Origin: Tolypothrix campylonemoides VB511288
Lineage (GTDB): Bacteria; Cyanobacteriota; Cyanobacteriia; Cyanobacteriales; Nostocaceae
Direction: 5' to 3'
DNA: 64,000 nt
Assembly: GCA_000828075.3 (NCBI GenBank)
Contig: JXCB02000001.1
Span: forward strand, 1,004,155-1,068,154
Numbering within the stretch: position 1 is the first letter of the stretch; every line of letters starts with the position of its first letter. Positions 1 through 7,715 of the stretch are shown here, one piece after another. Position numbers and translations under genes: made by a program. Below the pieces are notes generated by a model. The model was given only the letters and a program-made list of their open reading frames with translations. It was not told the DNA's origin and did not search any database.

Positions 1-2326
1 CATCACTGACTATCGTGTGCGTTGGAGTGATGGAGTGGCTCTTTTACAGGATATCAAATCCCGCTACCCCAAGTGTCCAGTGATTATGTTTACCGATAGC
101 GGCACTCAGGAGATTGCAGTCGAAGCAATGAAGGCGGGGCTAGATGATTATATCATCAAATCAGCAAAACATTATGTTCGTTTGCCTGTTGCTGTGCGCT
201 CAATCTTGCAACGATTGGAACAACAGGAGAGAGCAGAGAGAGCTTTGCAAGAAGCTAATCAGCGTTGTGCCGATATTCTTGAAAGCGTTACTGATGCCTT
301 TTGTGCTTTAGATCAGCAGTTTAGATTTACGTACGTTAATCGAAAATCAGAGCAAATTTTGCTCAAAACGCAGGCAGAGCTTCTCGGCAAGAACATTTGG
401 GAAGAGTATCCTCAAGCAGTCGGCTCAGTGTTTTATCAAAAGTATTATGAAGCAGCAACAACAAAACTTCCTGTCCAATTTGAAGCGTTTTGTCCCCATC
501 TCAATATGTGGCTGGAAGTGAGAGTTTATCCACGGGAAGATGGACTGACTATTTATAGCCACGACATCAGCGATCGCAAGCGTTTGGAATCGGAAAGAGA
601 GCAGTTTCTTGCCCGTGAGCAAGCCGCCCGTGCTGAAGCCGAAGCCCAAGAAAGACGTTCCACCTTCTTAGGTGAAGCAAGCCGTCTTTTAGCTTCTTCG
701 CTTGACTACCGTACTACGCTCGCTAGCGTGGCAAGTATAGCAGTACCAACTCTTGCAGACTGGTGCTTTGTTGATATTATCGAGAAGAATTTGACCGTTT
801 TTAACGATCCAATCATCGTTGCATCTGACCCAGAGAAGGAAGCGCTGATACGAGAACTTAGGCAACGTTATCCACCTCCAGTTGATGCAGATTTTGGCGC
901 ACCGAAGGTTTTACGAACCGGACAGCCGGAAATGGCTACCGAAATTCCAGATTCACTTGTACTATCCATAGCACAGGATGCCCGACACTTGAGCTTGATG
1001 CGCCAGTTGAATGCACAGTCTTATATGGTTGTGCCACTGATTGCTGGTAAGCGCAAGCTCGGTACAATCGCTTTTGTGTTGGCATCAGAACGTCGATATC
1101 AAAAGGCAGATTTAGCGATGGCTACTGAACTTGCTCAACGGGCTGCGATCGCGATTGACAATGCAATGCTTTACCGGGAAGCTTGGGAAGCCAACCGGAT
1201 AAAAGACGAGTTTTTAGCGATCGTTTCCCACGAACTACGCACGCCGCTAAACTCCATGTTAGGCTGGGCGAAACTGCTTCGTCAGGGGAAGTTAAATCAA
1301 GCCACTGCTGCCAAAGCTCTAGAAACCATTGAGCGCAATGCTGAACTTCAAAAGAAACTCATTGAAGATATTCTCGATGTTTCACGGATTGTCCAAGGCA
1401 AAATCCGCCTTAACCTACGTCCCCTTCACCTGATAAGAGTGATTGATGCGGTGAGCGAAAGTATACGTCCCATAGCTCAAGCCAAAGCGATTCAGTTTCA
1501 GTCGTTACTTGACCCCAATGTTGCTCAGGTGACAGGTGACGCAGATCGCCTGCAACAGGTTCTATGGAATCTGCTTTCCAACGCTGTCAAATTTACCCCT
1601 TCGGGAGGATGTATTGAAATTCGGCTCGAGCAGGTAAATTCAATGGCTCAAATTACGGTGAGCGATACAGGAGCAGGTATTAGCGCTGATTTTCTTCCTT
1701 ACGTCTTTGAACGCTTCCGTCAAGCTGATGGGACAAGCACCAGAGCAAATGGTGGACTGGGGTTAGGACTGGCGATCGTGCGTCATTTGGTTGAGATGCA
1801 CAATGGCACAGTTTATGCAACTAGCGATGGGGAAGGCTTGGGTGCAACTTTCACGGTGCAACTACCGATAAGAACAGAAGAACAAATTGTACAGCCAACC
1901 AACTTGGACTCAGTGGCTAGTAGTGAGTTTCCATCTCTCAATGGCTTACGAATTCTTCTTGTGGATGATAATACCGATACTCTCGGACTGATTAGCTTCA
2001 TTTTAGAACAATATCAGGCACAAGTCACGACGGTGACATCAGCAAGTGAAGCCCTAGCAGCGCTCTCACAATTCAAACCCAATGTGCTGATTAGTGATAT
2101 CGGTATGCCGGGTGAGGACGGCTATTCGCTGATTCAGAAAATCCGATCTCTTCCAGCAAAGCTTGGAGGGTACATTCCAGCTGCTGCTCTTACAGCGTTT
2201 GCTGGAGAAGCCGAACGTAATCGTGCGCTCACAGCCGGGTTTCAAATACATATATCCAAACCTGTTGAACCTGCTGAGTTAGTTGCAGCCGTTGTGAAGC
2301 TGGCTGAAGCAAACGGACAAGTTTAA
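1..2326 (+). CDS. Hybrid sensor histidine kinase (REC-PAS-GAF-HisKA-HATPase-REC), 5' end cut by window
   Basis: A multidomain two-component sensor kinase. The reading frame is open to the left edge; the residues just before the GTG at 17 read ITDYR, the phospho-acceptor region of a receiver domain, so GTG 17 is not the start and the gene begins upstream. Counting from 17, the order is the rest of the receiver, a PAS domain (about 80-195), a GAF domain (215-385), HisKA with the phospho-histidine in SHELRTPLNS (near 405), the ATPase domain with N-box NLLSNAVKF and G2 box GGLGLGLAIV (about 515-590), and a C-terminal receiver (645-765) whose Asp lies in ISDIGMPGEDG. Predicted soluble, as no membrane segment is seen. 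Inference: a phosphorelay hub sensing an unknown signal through PAS/GAF. No effector gene lies downstream. Confidence 0.93.
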   Translation, partial: ITDYRVRWSDGVALLQDIKSRYPKCPVIMFTDSGTQEIAVEAMKAGLDDYIIKSAKHYVRLPVAVRSILQRLEQQERAERALQEANQRCADILESVTDAFCALDQQFRFTYVNRKSEQILLKTQAELLGKNIWEEYPQAVGSVFYQKYYEAATTKLPVQFEAFCPHLNMWLEVRVYPREDGLTIYSHDISDRKRLESEREQFLAREQAARAEAEAQERRSTFLGEASRLLASSLDYRTTLASVASIAVPTLADWCFVDIIEKNLTVFNDPIIVASDPEKEALIRELRQRYPPPVDADFGAPKVLRTGQPEMATEIPDSLVLSIAQDARHLSLMRQLNAQSYMVVPLIAGKRKLGTIAFVLASERRYQKADLAMATELAQRAAIAIDNAMLYREAWEANRIKDEFLAIVSHELRTPLNSMLGWAKLLRQGKLNQATAAKALETIERNAELQKKLIEDILDVSRIVQGKIRLNLRPLHLIRVIDAVSESIRPIAQAKAIQFQSLLDPNVAQVTGDADRLQQVLWNLLSNAVKFTPSGGCIEIRLEQVNSMAQITVSDTGAGISADFLPYVFERFRQADGTSTRANGGLGLGLAIVRHLVEMHNGTVYATSDGEGLGATFTVQLPIRTEEQIVQPTNLDSVASSEFPSLNGLRILLVDDNTDTLGLISFILEQYQAQVTTVTSASEALAALSQFKPNVLISDIGMPGEDGYSLIQKIRSLPAKLGGYIPAAALTAFAGEAERNRALTAGFQIHISKPVEPAELVAAVVKLAEANGQV

Positions 2327-2379
2327 TCCCAGGCTGCCGAATACAGATATTTGCCATGTTCCATTCCATCAGTACGCAA

Positions 2380-2925
2380 GTTGACGTACTCCCTGGCATA
2401 AATGTGCAGGGATTCTTAAAAGTTGTTCCACAGCAGACCAAGGTCATGCTGTTACACCCAAGTTCGCTGTTTCTTAGACTCTTAACTAGAGCAGCCTCGT
2501 GACTTACTCCCCGCCAGACCCTCTGGGTATGCCTATGGCTGACGCCACGCCTTACGGCGAACGGCACGTCTGAGTCCTTCGGACACGCTTCGCGAACGAC
2601 GAACGCCAGTCGCCTGCGGAGGGAAACCCTCCCGCAGCGCTGGTCTCACCGTCTCAACAAGCATTTTAGTTTTACATCTAAGAGGCGTCCCCCCTCGGAT
2701 GGATTTAAAGATTCAGTTTATTTGTCTTTTTCTCAGAAGCCAGTGTCATTATCGGTTCTCTGGGCATGAAGCGGAAGACTTTCCTACAATGGTTTCGCGT
2801 TGCAGGGCGCTATATTGATTATGACGCATTTGAAGCGTGCAAAGTTCCTGAAAAAGAAACAACAGGTTAAAACGTGCTACCGTCGGGTTTCATCCCCGGA
2901 TTAAAAGGTAGGGGTTCTCACCCTC
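2380..2925 (-). mobile_element. Decayed IS200/IS605-type element without tnpB or tnpA
   Basis: Both ends match another relic at 56118-56470. The right end (2380-2424, read on the minus strand) has TTTTAAGAATCCC, a short hairpin, then GGGAGTACGTCAAC. The left end (about 2868-2925) has the CCCCTACC / GGATGAAACCCGACG block. Shared internal text (TTTCTTAGACTCTTAACTAG at about 2470-2490) corresponds to the place where tnpB 3' ends and guide-RNA scaffolds lie in this family. The middle carries a cyanobacterial palindromic repeat and no open tnpB frame. Inference: a non-autonomous derivative mobilised, if at all, in trans. Confidence 0.55.
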
Positions 2926-2953
2926 CCACTATGTCTTGATAGGCACCTAAAAG

Positions 2954-2983
2954 AAGACGGAAGCGCGGGAGCTTCGTCTTTTT
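2954..2983 (+). terminator. Rho-independent terminator-like hairpin
   Basis: An 11/10-nt stem (AAGACGGAAGC pairing with GCTTCGTCTT, one bulged G) with a 6-nt loop runs into a short T-run. It sits just outside the left end of the decayed IS element and ends no obvious intact gene. Confidence 0.5.
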
Positions 2984-3091
2984 ACAGCAGTTTTCAAGTA
3001 AATAAACTTAGGTGAGTTAAGAGCGCGTATGACTGATATAAGTTTACCAAATTTTTGCGCTCCTAACGCACCTATAAACTAAACACGTAGA

Positions 3092-3148
3092 AAGTTAGCA
3101 CTAATAAAAAAGGGATGCAAGGACAGTTAAGACAGTTAAGACAGTTAA
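3092..3148 (-). promoter_or_regulatory. Orphan copy 1 of the 9-mer promoter cassette (leftward)
   Basis: On the minus strand: three TTAACTGTC units (3122-3148), one C, TTGCAT (-35, 3115-3120), a 17-nt spacer, and TAACTT (-10, 3092-3097). The spacing is identical to the plus-strand copies that precede small genes. No intact gene follows to the left, so its product, if any, is a short RNA or a lost gene. Confidence 0.55.
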
Positions 3149-3214
3149 GGAATACTTAATAAAATTTTGAGATTTCGAGAATTAAATTTTAAGGAAGTGA
3201 TACTTATAGGAAAA

Positions 3215-3240
3215 CCTCCAGTAAATGCAATTACTGGAGG
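3215..3240 (-). terminator. Terminator hairpin of the leftward cassette
   Basis: Perfect 8-bp stem CCTCCAGT / ACTGGAGG; read leftward it is followed by TTTTCC. It is homologous to the terminators at 4316, 4876 and 5497. It lies about 60-80 nt downstream of the leftward promoter at 3300-3356, which would yield a very short transcript. Confidence 0.55.
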
Positions 3241-3299
3241 CGTATGCTGAACCAATATTTGTTCTAATCAGTACTGAATAAGTAAAACAAATATTAAAA

Positions 3300-3356
3300 A
3301 AGTTAGCACTAATAAAAAAGGCATGCAAGGACAGTTAAGACAGTTAAGACAGTTAA
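3300..3356 (-). promoter_or_regulatory. Orphan copy 2 of the 9-mer promoter cassette (leftward)
   Basis: Minus strand: three TTAACTGTC units (3330-3356), one C, TTGCAT (3323-3328), a 17-nt spacer, TAACTT (3300-3305). It points at the hairpin terminator at 3215-3240 with no coding sequence between, so it could make a stand-alone RNA of roughly 80 nt. Confidence 0.55.
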
Positions 3357-3506
3357 GGAATATTTAATAAAAATTTTAGATTTTGCAGTACTGAAATATA
3401 CATCTGCATAGCAGTATATGCTGATGTATGTTTCAAGCGTGTATTAGAAGATTCTCGCAATCTATGAAAATATCATTCTTAAGATAGATTTTTTGGCTTA
3501 TCTGTC

Positions 3507-3585
3507 TTAACTGTCCTAACTGTCTTACTTGACTTTCTTAACTGTCTTAACTGTCCTTGCATGCCTTTTTTATTAGTGCTAACTT
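3507..3585 (+). promoter_or_regulatory. 9-mer operator array and promoter of the first secreted-protein gene
   Basis: TTAACTGTC units at 3507-3515, a variant at 3516-3524, and units at 3538-3546 and 3547-3555; then one C, TTGCAT (-35, 3557-3562), 17 nt, TAACTT (-10, 3580-3585). The predicted start lies about 25 nt before the AAGG ribosome site (3607-3610) and the ATG at 3617. The repeats directly abut the -35 box, the usual position for an activator or for a repressor that blocks polymerase. Confidence 0.6.
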
Positions 3586-3616
3586 TTTACGTGTTTGTAC
3601 GTATACAAGGAAAACC

Positions 3617-4015
3617 ATGAAAAGTATCACTAGAATCGCACGACGACTGATGTTAGTGTTTTTGGCACTGGTTGCAAGTAGCACGATGTTCTTCTCATCT
3701 CCTGCGGTTGCCGCTTCTGTGGATGTTGCAGCTACACAGTATCTTGCCGATGCCACCACACAAACCCAAACACTCACACCCGGAGAACAAACCCAAACAC
3801 TCACACCCGAAGAAATTGATGAAGCAATCGCTTTTTACAGACAGTTAAAGGTAAAAGTTTCCAAATTTATTCCCCGGCAAGAAAAGAATGCCAATGGTGA
3901 AACCCAGACAATAGAAGTCAAAGGTGGAAGCCTGACAATAGATGAAGGCAAAGGTCTTTTATTCGCTATTAACACAGTAATTAATGAGCTATTACAAGTA
4001 AAGAAAGCTGCATAA
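3617..4015 (+). CDS. Small secreted protein, family member 1 (unknown function)
   Basis: A 132-residue protein. The start is the ATG at 3617, placed by an AAGG site 6 nt upstream; the frame extends to a TTG at 3557, but that codon is the promoter -35 box. Residues 1-33 form a Sec signal peptide (basic n-region, hydrophobic core, cleavage after an SSPAVAA-like site) almost identical to that of the gene at 5056. The mature part has a tandem TQTLTP(G/E)E repeat coming from a 24-nt direct DNA repeat, then a mostly helical region. I recognise no domain. It is preceded by the 9-mer promoter cassette. The last codons overlap an out-of-frame coding-like segment (4002-4148). Inference: an exported or periplasmic accessory protein. 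Confidence 0.7.
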   Translation: MKSITRIARRLMLVFLALVASSTMFFSSPAVAASVDVAATQYLADATTQTQTLTPGEQTQTLTPEEIDEAIAFYRQLKVKVSKFIPRQEKNANGETQTIEVKGGSLTIDEGKGLLFAINTVINELLQVKKAA

Positions 4016-4148
4016 ACTGCAAGAACGAGAGCAACTAATTAGAAACAGAGTTCAGTACCTAGCAGAGAAAAGGGGAATCAGCTTTGATGAATGCTGGAAA
4101 CTAGCTGTAACAGGACGGTTGGAGAAAATCACCCCTGAAGAATGGTAA
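4002..4148 (+). pseudogene. Out-of-frame coding remnant after the first secreted-protein gene
   Basis: The +1 frame stays open from 4002 to a TAA at 4146-4148 and encodes about 48 residues including RGISFDECWKLAVTGRLEKI and ending TPEEW. The composition looks like real protein (a helix rich in Arg/Glu/Gln, then a compact end), but no ATG, GTG or TTG opens it. Either a frameshift has severed the tail of the preceding gene, or this is the 3' remnant of another small gene. Unrecognised family. Confidence 0.35.
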
Positions 4149-4315
4149 AAATTTCATTCCTAAGATAGATTTTTTGGCTTAACTGTCTCAACTGTCTTGG
4201 TTGATTTTCTTAACTGTCTTAACTGTCCTTTCCTCTCTTTTTCACTCGTGTTAGCTTTTTTAATATTTGTTTTACCTGTCTAATACTGAATAGAACAAAT
4301 ATTGCTTCAGTATAC

Positions 4316-4345
4316 GCCTCCAGTGAGTACTACTGGAGGCTTTTC
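4316..4345 (+). terminator. Cassette terminator
   Basis: Stem CCTCCAGT (4317-4324) / ACTGGAGG (4332-4339) followed by CTTTTCT. It lies downstream of the first small gene and upstream of the next promoter cassette. A second conserved stem (4262-4271 with 4294-4303) precedes it. Confidence 0.7.
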
Positions 4346-4405
4346 TATAAATATTACTTCTTTAAAATTTAATTCTCAAAATCTAAAATTTTTATTAAAT
4401 ATTCC

Positions 4406-4462
4406 TTAACTGTCTTAACTGTCTTAACTGTCCTTGCATTTATGCTTACTTGGTTTCAATAT
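4406..4462 (+). promoter_or_regulatory. 9-mer operator array and promoter of the 82-aa gene
   Basis: Three exact TTAACTGTC units (4406-4432), one C, TTGCAT (4434-4439), 17 nt, then CAATAT (4457-4462) as a weaker -10. Everything up to the -35 box matches the other cassettes; downstream sequence diverges, so the recombination boundary appears to lie at the -35 box. Confidence 0.55.
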
Positions 4463-4515
4463 GGATATGAAATATCAAGTAACAACATTTACATATTAGA
4501 AGTGAGGAACTAAAT

Positions 4516-4764
4516 ATGGAGTTGACTGATTTGGCAAATTTCTTTGCGATTCTCACAATCCTAGAGCCTGATAGCAAAATATGTCAGTTTACTATAAGAC
4601 TGGCTGACTTCGGTACAGGAACTGAAGGAGAAACGGATACTATAGTTCTACGGGAAATGAAGAAGCATTTGCCTGAATTGCAAAAAGAGTTACAAGAAAT
4701 CAAAGAAAACAAGTTAGAACTTAAACAAAAAATTGTAACCAAGATTTTGACACCTGATAATTGA
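4516..4764 (+). CDS. Small hypothetical protein (82 aa) of the cassette array
   Basis: A cytoplasmic-looking 82-residue protein without a signal peptide, unlike its two cassette neighbours. The start ATG at 4516 has a GTGAGG ribosome site about 8 nt upstream. The N-terminal half is mixed; the C-terminal third (about residues 48-78) is Lys/Glu/Leu rich with a heptad-like pattern that could form a coiled coil. No family recognised. It is driven by its own 9-mer cassette and followed by the terminator at 4876. It could be a regulator or cytoplasmic partner of the secreted proteins; that is only a guess from position. Confidence 0.55.
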   Translation: MELTDLANFFAILTILEPDSKICQFTIRLADFGTGTEGETDTIVLREMKKHLPELQKELQEIKENKLELKQKIVTKILTPDN

Positions 4765-4875
4765 GGAACTAATTAGAGAAATCTAAATACTTACTTAGAT
4801 TAGCTCGTGTTAGCTTTTTTAATATTTGTTTTACCTGTCTAATACTGAATAGAACAAATATTGGTTCAGCATACG

Positions 4876-4906
4876 CCTCCAGTAATCACACTCACTGGAG
4901 GTTTTT
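4876..4906 (+). terminator. Cassette terminator
   Basis: Stem CCTCCAGT (4876-4883) / ACTGGAGG (4894-4901) and a T5 run, after the 82-aa gene. Homologous to 4316 and 5497. Confidence 0.72.
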
Positions 4907-4967
4907 CTATAAATATTATTTCCTTAAAATTTCATTCTCGAAATCTAAAAAATTTATTAAATATTCC

Positions 4968-5024
4968 TTAACTGTCTTAACTGTCTTAACTGTCCTTGCA
5001 GCCCTTTTTTATTAGTGCTAACTT
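4968..5024 (+). promoter_or_regulatory. 9-mer operator array and promoter of the EF-hand gene
   Basis: Three TTAACTGTC units (4968-4994), one C, TTGCAG (-35, 4996-5001), 17 nt, TAACTT (-10, 5019-5024). This matches the cassette at 3507-3585 base for base through most of the promoter and the leader up to the start codon. Confidence 0.6.
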
Positions 5025-5055
5025 TTTACGTGTTTGTACTTACATAAGGAAAATC

Positions 5056-5376
5056 ATGAAAAGTATCATTAGAATCGCACAACGACTGATGTTAGTGTTT
5101 TTGGCACTAATTGCAAGTAGCACGATGTTCTTATCATCTCCTGCGGTTGCTGTTACTACAGACCAAGAGACTAAAGAATTCTTTCAATCTACTGATCAAA
5201 ACAATAACGGAATAATAGAGCGAGAAGAACTTCCCTCGGCTGGGAGTAGAGATGAGGAGTATTTAAAAATATTTTCAAACTCAAGGTATTCTTCATATGA
5301 TGAATTTCTGAAGAAAAACGATTCGGATGGTGACGGAAAGCTTAATTTTGAAGAATTTGCAAAAGCATGGGTTTAG
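5056..5376 (+). CDS. Small secreted EF-hand calcium-binding protein
   Basis: A 106-residue exported protein. ATG 5056 has AAGGA 6 nt upstream; the in-frame TTG at 4996 is the -35 box. The signal peptide (residues 1-32, ending SSPAVAV) is nearly the same as in the gene at 3617, while the mature part is unrelated. It has two canonical EF-hand loops: DQNNNGIIEREE (about 47-58) and DSDGDGKLNFEE (about 90-101), with Asp/Asn at positions 1, 3, 5, Gly at 6 and Glu at 12, so both should bind calcium. Inference: a periplasmic or extracellular calcium-responsive protein under the same control as its neighbours. Followed by the terminator at 5497. Confidence 0.8.
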   Translation: MKSIIRIAQRLMLVFLALIASSTMFLSSPAVAVTTDQETKEFFQSTDQNNNGIIEREELPSAGSRDEEYLKIFSNSRYSSYDEFLKKNDSDGDGKLNFEEFAKAWV

Positions 5377-5496
5377 CTAAATCGCCATAAGCAATAAGGT
5401 ACTGGGTGATTGTCTGTCGCCCCAGTGCTTTTAGTTGTTACTTACGTTTAATTCCTTGTCTAACACTGAATAGAACAAATACTGATTCAGCATACA

Positions 5497-5528
5497 CCTC
5501 CAGTAATCACACTCACTGGGGGTTTTTT
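5497..5528 (+). terminator. Cassette terminator after the EF-hand gene
   Basis: Stem CCTCCAGT / ACTGGGGG (two G-T-type changes compared with the other copies) followed by six T. It belongs to a fourth, partial cassette that ends before the 9-mer array; no small gene follows. Confidence 0.65.
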
Positions 5529-5704
5529 CTATAAATATCATTCCCTTAAAATTTAATTCTTGAAATCTAAAATTTTTATTATATCTGTCTGAAGGGCGAT
5601 TGCCCAAGGCTTCGCGGCTCGAGTGAGCCTTCGGCGAACTCCGAACCGCGCTCAGCCGAACAGGGCAGTGGCAAAGCCAATCGCGCTTACAATCGAACTA
5701 AGAA

Positions 5705-6829
5705 TTATCCCTTCTCTAATGGAATGGGACGCAATCTTCCTTCTACCTCAACACTGTGAAAATTGGGATCTAAAGTCAGATTTTCCAATTTGCCATCCTG
5801 GAGAATAACAAAAGTATCTTCAACTTTTGCCCCTGGTAAACTTGGATTCCAAGCAACAGCTGTACCTTCTGCTAAAGTGTCGGTAGTAGTGGGATTTGCC
5901 ACAATTTCTCGCGCCAGATATCCCGTAGTTCCACCTTGATGATGTTCGCGGATTGCATTATTGAATCCGTGCTGTTGATAGGCTTTCGCTAAAGTGTTAT
6001 AAACTGCATTGAGAGATGTTCCCGGTTTACACACATTCAAAGCTTGAGCTTCAATTTCGCGGACATGACGATGCAATTCGGCGTGTTCATCACTAAGCGC
6101 ACCAAAACAGACAAATCGCGTCAGGTTCGCATACAAACCATATCCCCTAGCGCAAAACACCAGCATCGCTTGCCTTCCAATCTGTTCTCCAGTGGCTGTA
6201 GCATGGCGGTATAGCGGTAAACGCCTTTCACCAGCCACTAGTGTCAGCGCTGGATGCAGCCCTCTCGCCCACAACGCCTCTGCACCGGCACCCGCTAACT
6301 GGTATTCTGTCCAGGTTGGCTTGGCTGCTTTTAGTACTTCTGTCATCGCTTCGGTTGCTTTTCGCCCTACTTGGCGATATCGCTCTAGCTCGCTTGACAT
6401 CATGACTCTTTTATGATTTTGTAAAGACTCGGGCAATCGCTTTTCTACATCAGGGATGGGGCGATCGCGCTTCGCGTTGTCGAAGACATCGCTCAAAACC
6501 TTTCCGCCAGCAGTCGCATCACGGACAAAAGATTCACGCGCAGCAGCATCAGCCCAAGGGTTAACGTGCAGTTGGAAATTAGCCGGCAGTTCTTCGTCCT
6601 TTAAGCGCTGCGCTTCAATTTCATCAGTCAATACCCAAGCATCTTGTGCCGTTACCAACACTTCTGCTACTCCGGTTTCAGCAGTCAGCAGCACGGTGTT
6701 AGAAGCGCCAGCAGTCGCCCAAGCAAACCAATCTGTACCGCGTAGACGTAACCCCTGCGTCTCTGTTTCGGCGAGGGTTTGGCGGATTAACTCTAGCTTG
6801 GTGGAGACTTCTTGATTCAAAGCATTCAT
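5705..6829 (-). CDS. M24-family (pita-bread fold) peptidase-like protein, probably not a metallopeptidase
   Basis: A 374-residue protein with the two-part arrangement of aminopeptidase P/prolidase relatives: an N-terminal creatinase-like domain (1-140) and a C-terminal pita-bread domain (150-374). In active M24 enzymes two Asp, one His and two Glu bind two metals. Here the Asp positions read as ARGYG and ANLTR in place of the usual DxG and SDLTR motifs. The His region keeps HHQGG. The first Glu site reads AWNPS, and only the last Glu (VEDTFVI) is clear. Four of the five canonical ligands are therefore missing or changed. It may be a non-catalytic binder or use a different chemistry. It is monocistronic and convergent with the small-gene array. 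Confidence 0.8.
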   Translation of the reverse strand: MNALNQEVSTKLELIRQTLAETETQGLRLRGTDWFAWATAGASNTVLLTAETGVAEVLVTAQDAWVLTDEIEAQRLKDEELPANFQLHVNPWADAAARESFVRDATAGGKVLSDVFDNAKRDRPIPDVEKRLPESLQNHKRVMMSSELERYRQVGRKATEAMTEVLKAAKPTWTEYQLAGAGAEALWARGLHPALTLVAGERRLPLYRHATATGEQIGRQAMLVFCARGYGLYANLTRFVCFGALSDEHAELHRHVREIEAQALNVCKPGTSLNAVYNTLAKAYQQHGFNNAIREHHQGGTTGYLAREIVANPTTTDTLAEGTAVAWNPSLPGAKVEDTFVILQDGKLENLTLDPNFHSVEVEGRLRPIPLEKG

Positions 6830-7054
6830 ATGATACCTGTGTTCAAGTTTCTTGGATTGATTACCCGATTATGTCGGGGTTCTCCTCTACGTATTATTAG
6901 CTGCAGCTTAGACATTGTGTTATCTGTAACACATATTAGGAACAGCACAAGTATATTTTAGATAGACAAAGTATTAAGTTTCTCTGTAAACATGGATACT
7001 TTTAAGGGCAAAATATTACGTTTATTGTGTGTTTTTGAAAATCCATTGGCTCAC

Positions 7055-7083
7055 ATTCCCGACTTCTTTAAGAAGTCGGGAAT
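7055..7083. terminator. Strong palindromic hairpin
   Basis: Perfect 14-bp stem ATTCCCGACTTCTT with its complement and a 1-nt loop, then TTTGTTGTT on the plus strand. It could terminate an unannotated RNA; the flanking spacer (6830-7550) shows no gene. Confidence 0.45.
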
Positions 7084-7552
7084 TTTGTTGTTCATAAGCT
7101 GGAAAATATTTCGCTGTACCTAACTTAAACTCTAACTGAAACATAACAGAACAAGCCTTCCCAAGGGTAGACCGGATAAAAAACTTCGTATTAGTTTGTA
7201 AGTGTGAATATTTTCAAACTTAACATTAACTTTGTTTTTTAGAAGAAGTAGCACCAAAAGACACAAACAGATAAGTTTCAGTAAGTTTCAGAAATTTAGC
7301 ACAAATTTAGCGTCTCGCTTCCTTCTCTAGAGAGTATTTTTCAGAAGGCAGAAGTACGAGGGCAGAGGGCAGAAGAACCCCTGCCTAAAGACAGGGGATT
7401 GAAACAAGGACGCCGTTTTTTCTCGTGCACTCTCCGCTCGAAAAAACATCTTTTTTCTAGTGGGCTTTAAACCCACAACTAAAGTTTTATTTCAGAGGGT
7501 AGGAGACAGAATGCCTTCTGCCAACTGAGCCTCCTGCCCTCTGCCTTTCTTG

Positions 7553-7715
7553 GTAAAGTAGCCATGCTCACCGACAAAACTTAAAAATTCATCTATCTAT
7601 GGTGGTGAAATCCTGTAGAAATTTTTACGAAAACTGGAAAGTTAGAACATCAACAGCCCAATTTCCCTGCTATTTGACTGCCATGCTAGCAGAAGACAAC
7701 TTTTGTCTTAGGTAC
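7553..7715 (+). repeat. 163-bp structured repeat, copy A
   Basis: Near-identical over its length to 19555-19712, which lies directly before the catalase start codon. Shared blocks include GTAAAGTAGCC, CATCTATCTAT and GGTGGTGAAATCCTGTAG. Two hairpins close the 3' end: CTGCTA/TAGCAG and AAGAC/GTCTT. The last stem changes to AGGAC/GTCCT in copy B, which keeps pairing. No gene follows this copy. Confidence 0.65.

Larger units (their letters stand above)
3088..5580. repeat. Repeated gene-terminator-promoter cassettes around small genes
   Basis: Successive cassettes of about 170-260 bp are recognisable near 3090-3360 (inverted), 4165-4440, 4795-5035 and 5450-5580 (partial). Each carries in order: a stem AATATTTGTT / AACAAATATT, a CCTCCAGT terminator hairpin, an AT-rich stretch rich in TTAAAATTT and TTTTTATTAAATATTCC, three TTAACTGTC 9-mers, a TTGCA -35 box and usually a TAACTT -10 box. 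The 3080-3150 and 3530-3600 blocks form an inverted repeat of about 70 bp. The pattern suggests duplication of whole expression cassettes with different coding contents. Confidence 0.75.

Noticed and set aside
2229..2567. 112-codon minus-strand frame over the sensor kinase 3' end
   Set aside because: Antisense to a clear coding region, then crosses the IS relic; coding quality is poor.
3557..3616. Upstream TTG start extending the first secreted protein by 20 residues
   Set aside because: The TTG is the -35 box of the conserved promoter, and the ATG at 3617 has a proper ribosome site and opens the signal peptide; the same holds for 4996 versus 5056.
7378..7405. CRISPR-repeat-like segment (CCCCTG...CAGGGG followed by ATTGAAAC)
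   Set aside because: It occurs once, with no second repeat at spacer distance and no cas gene in the window.
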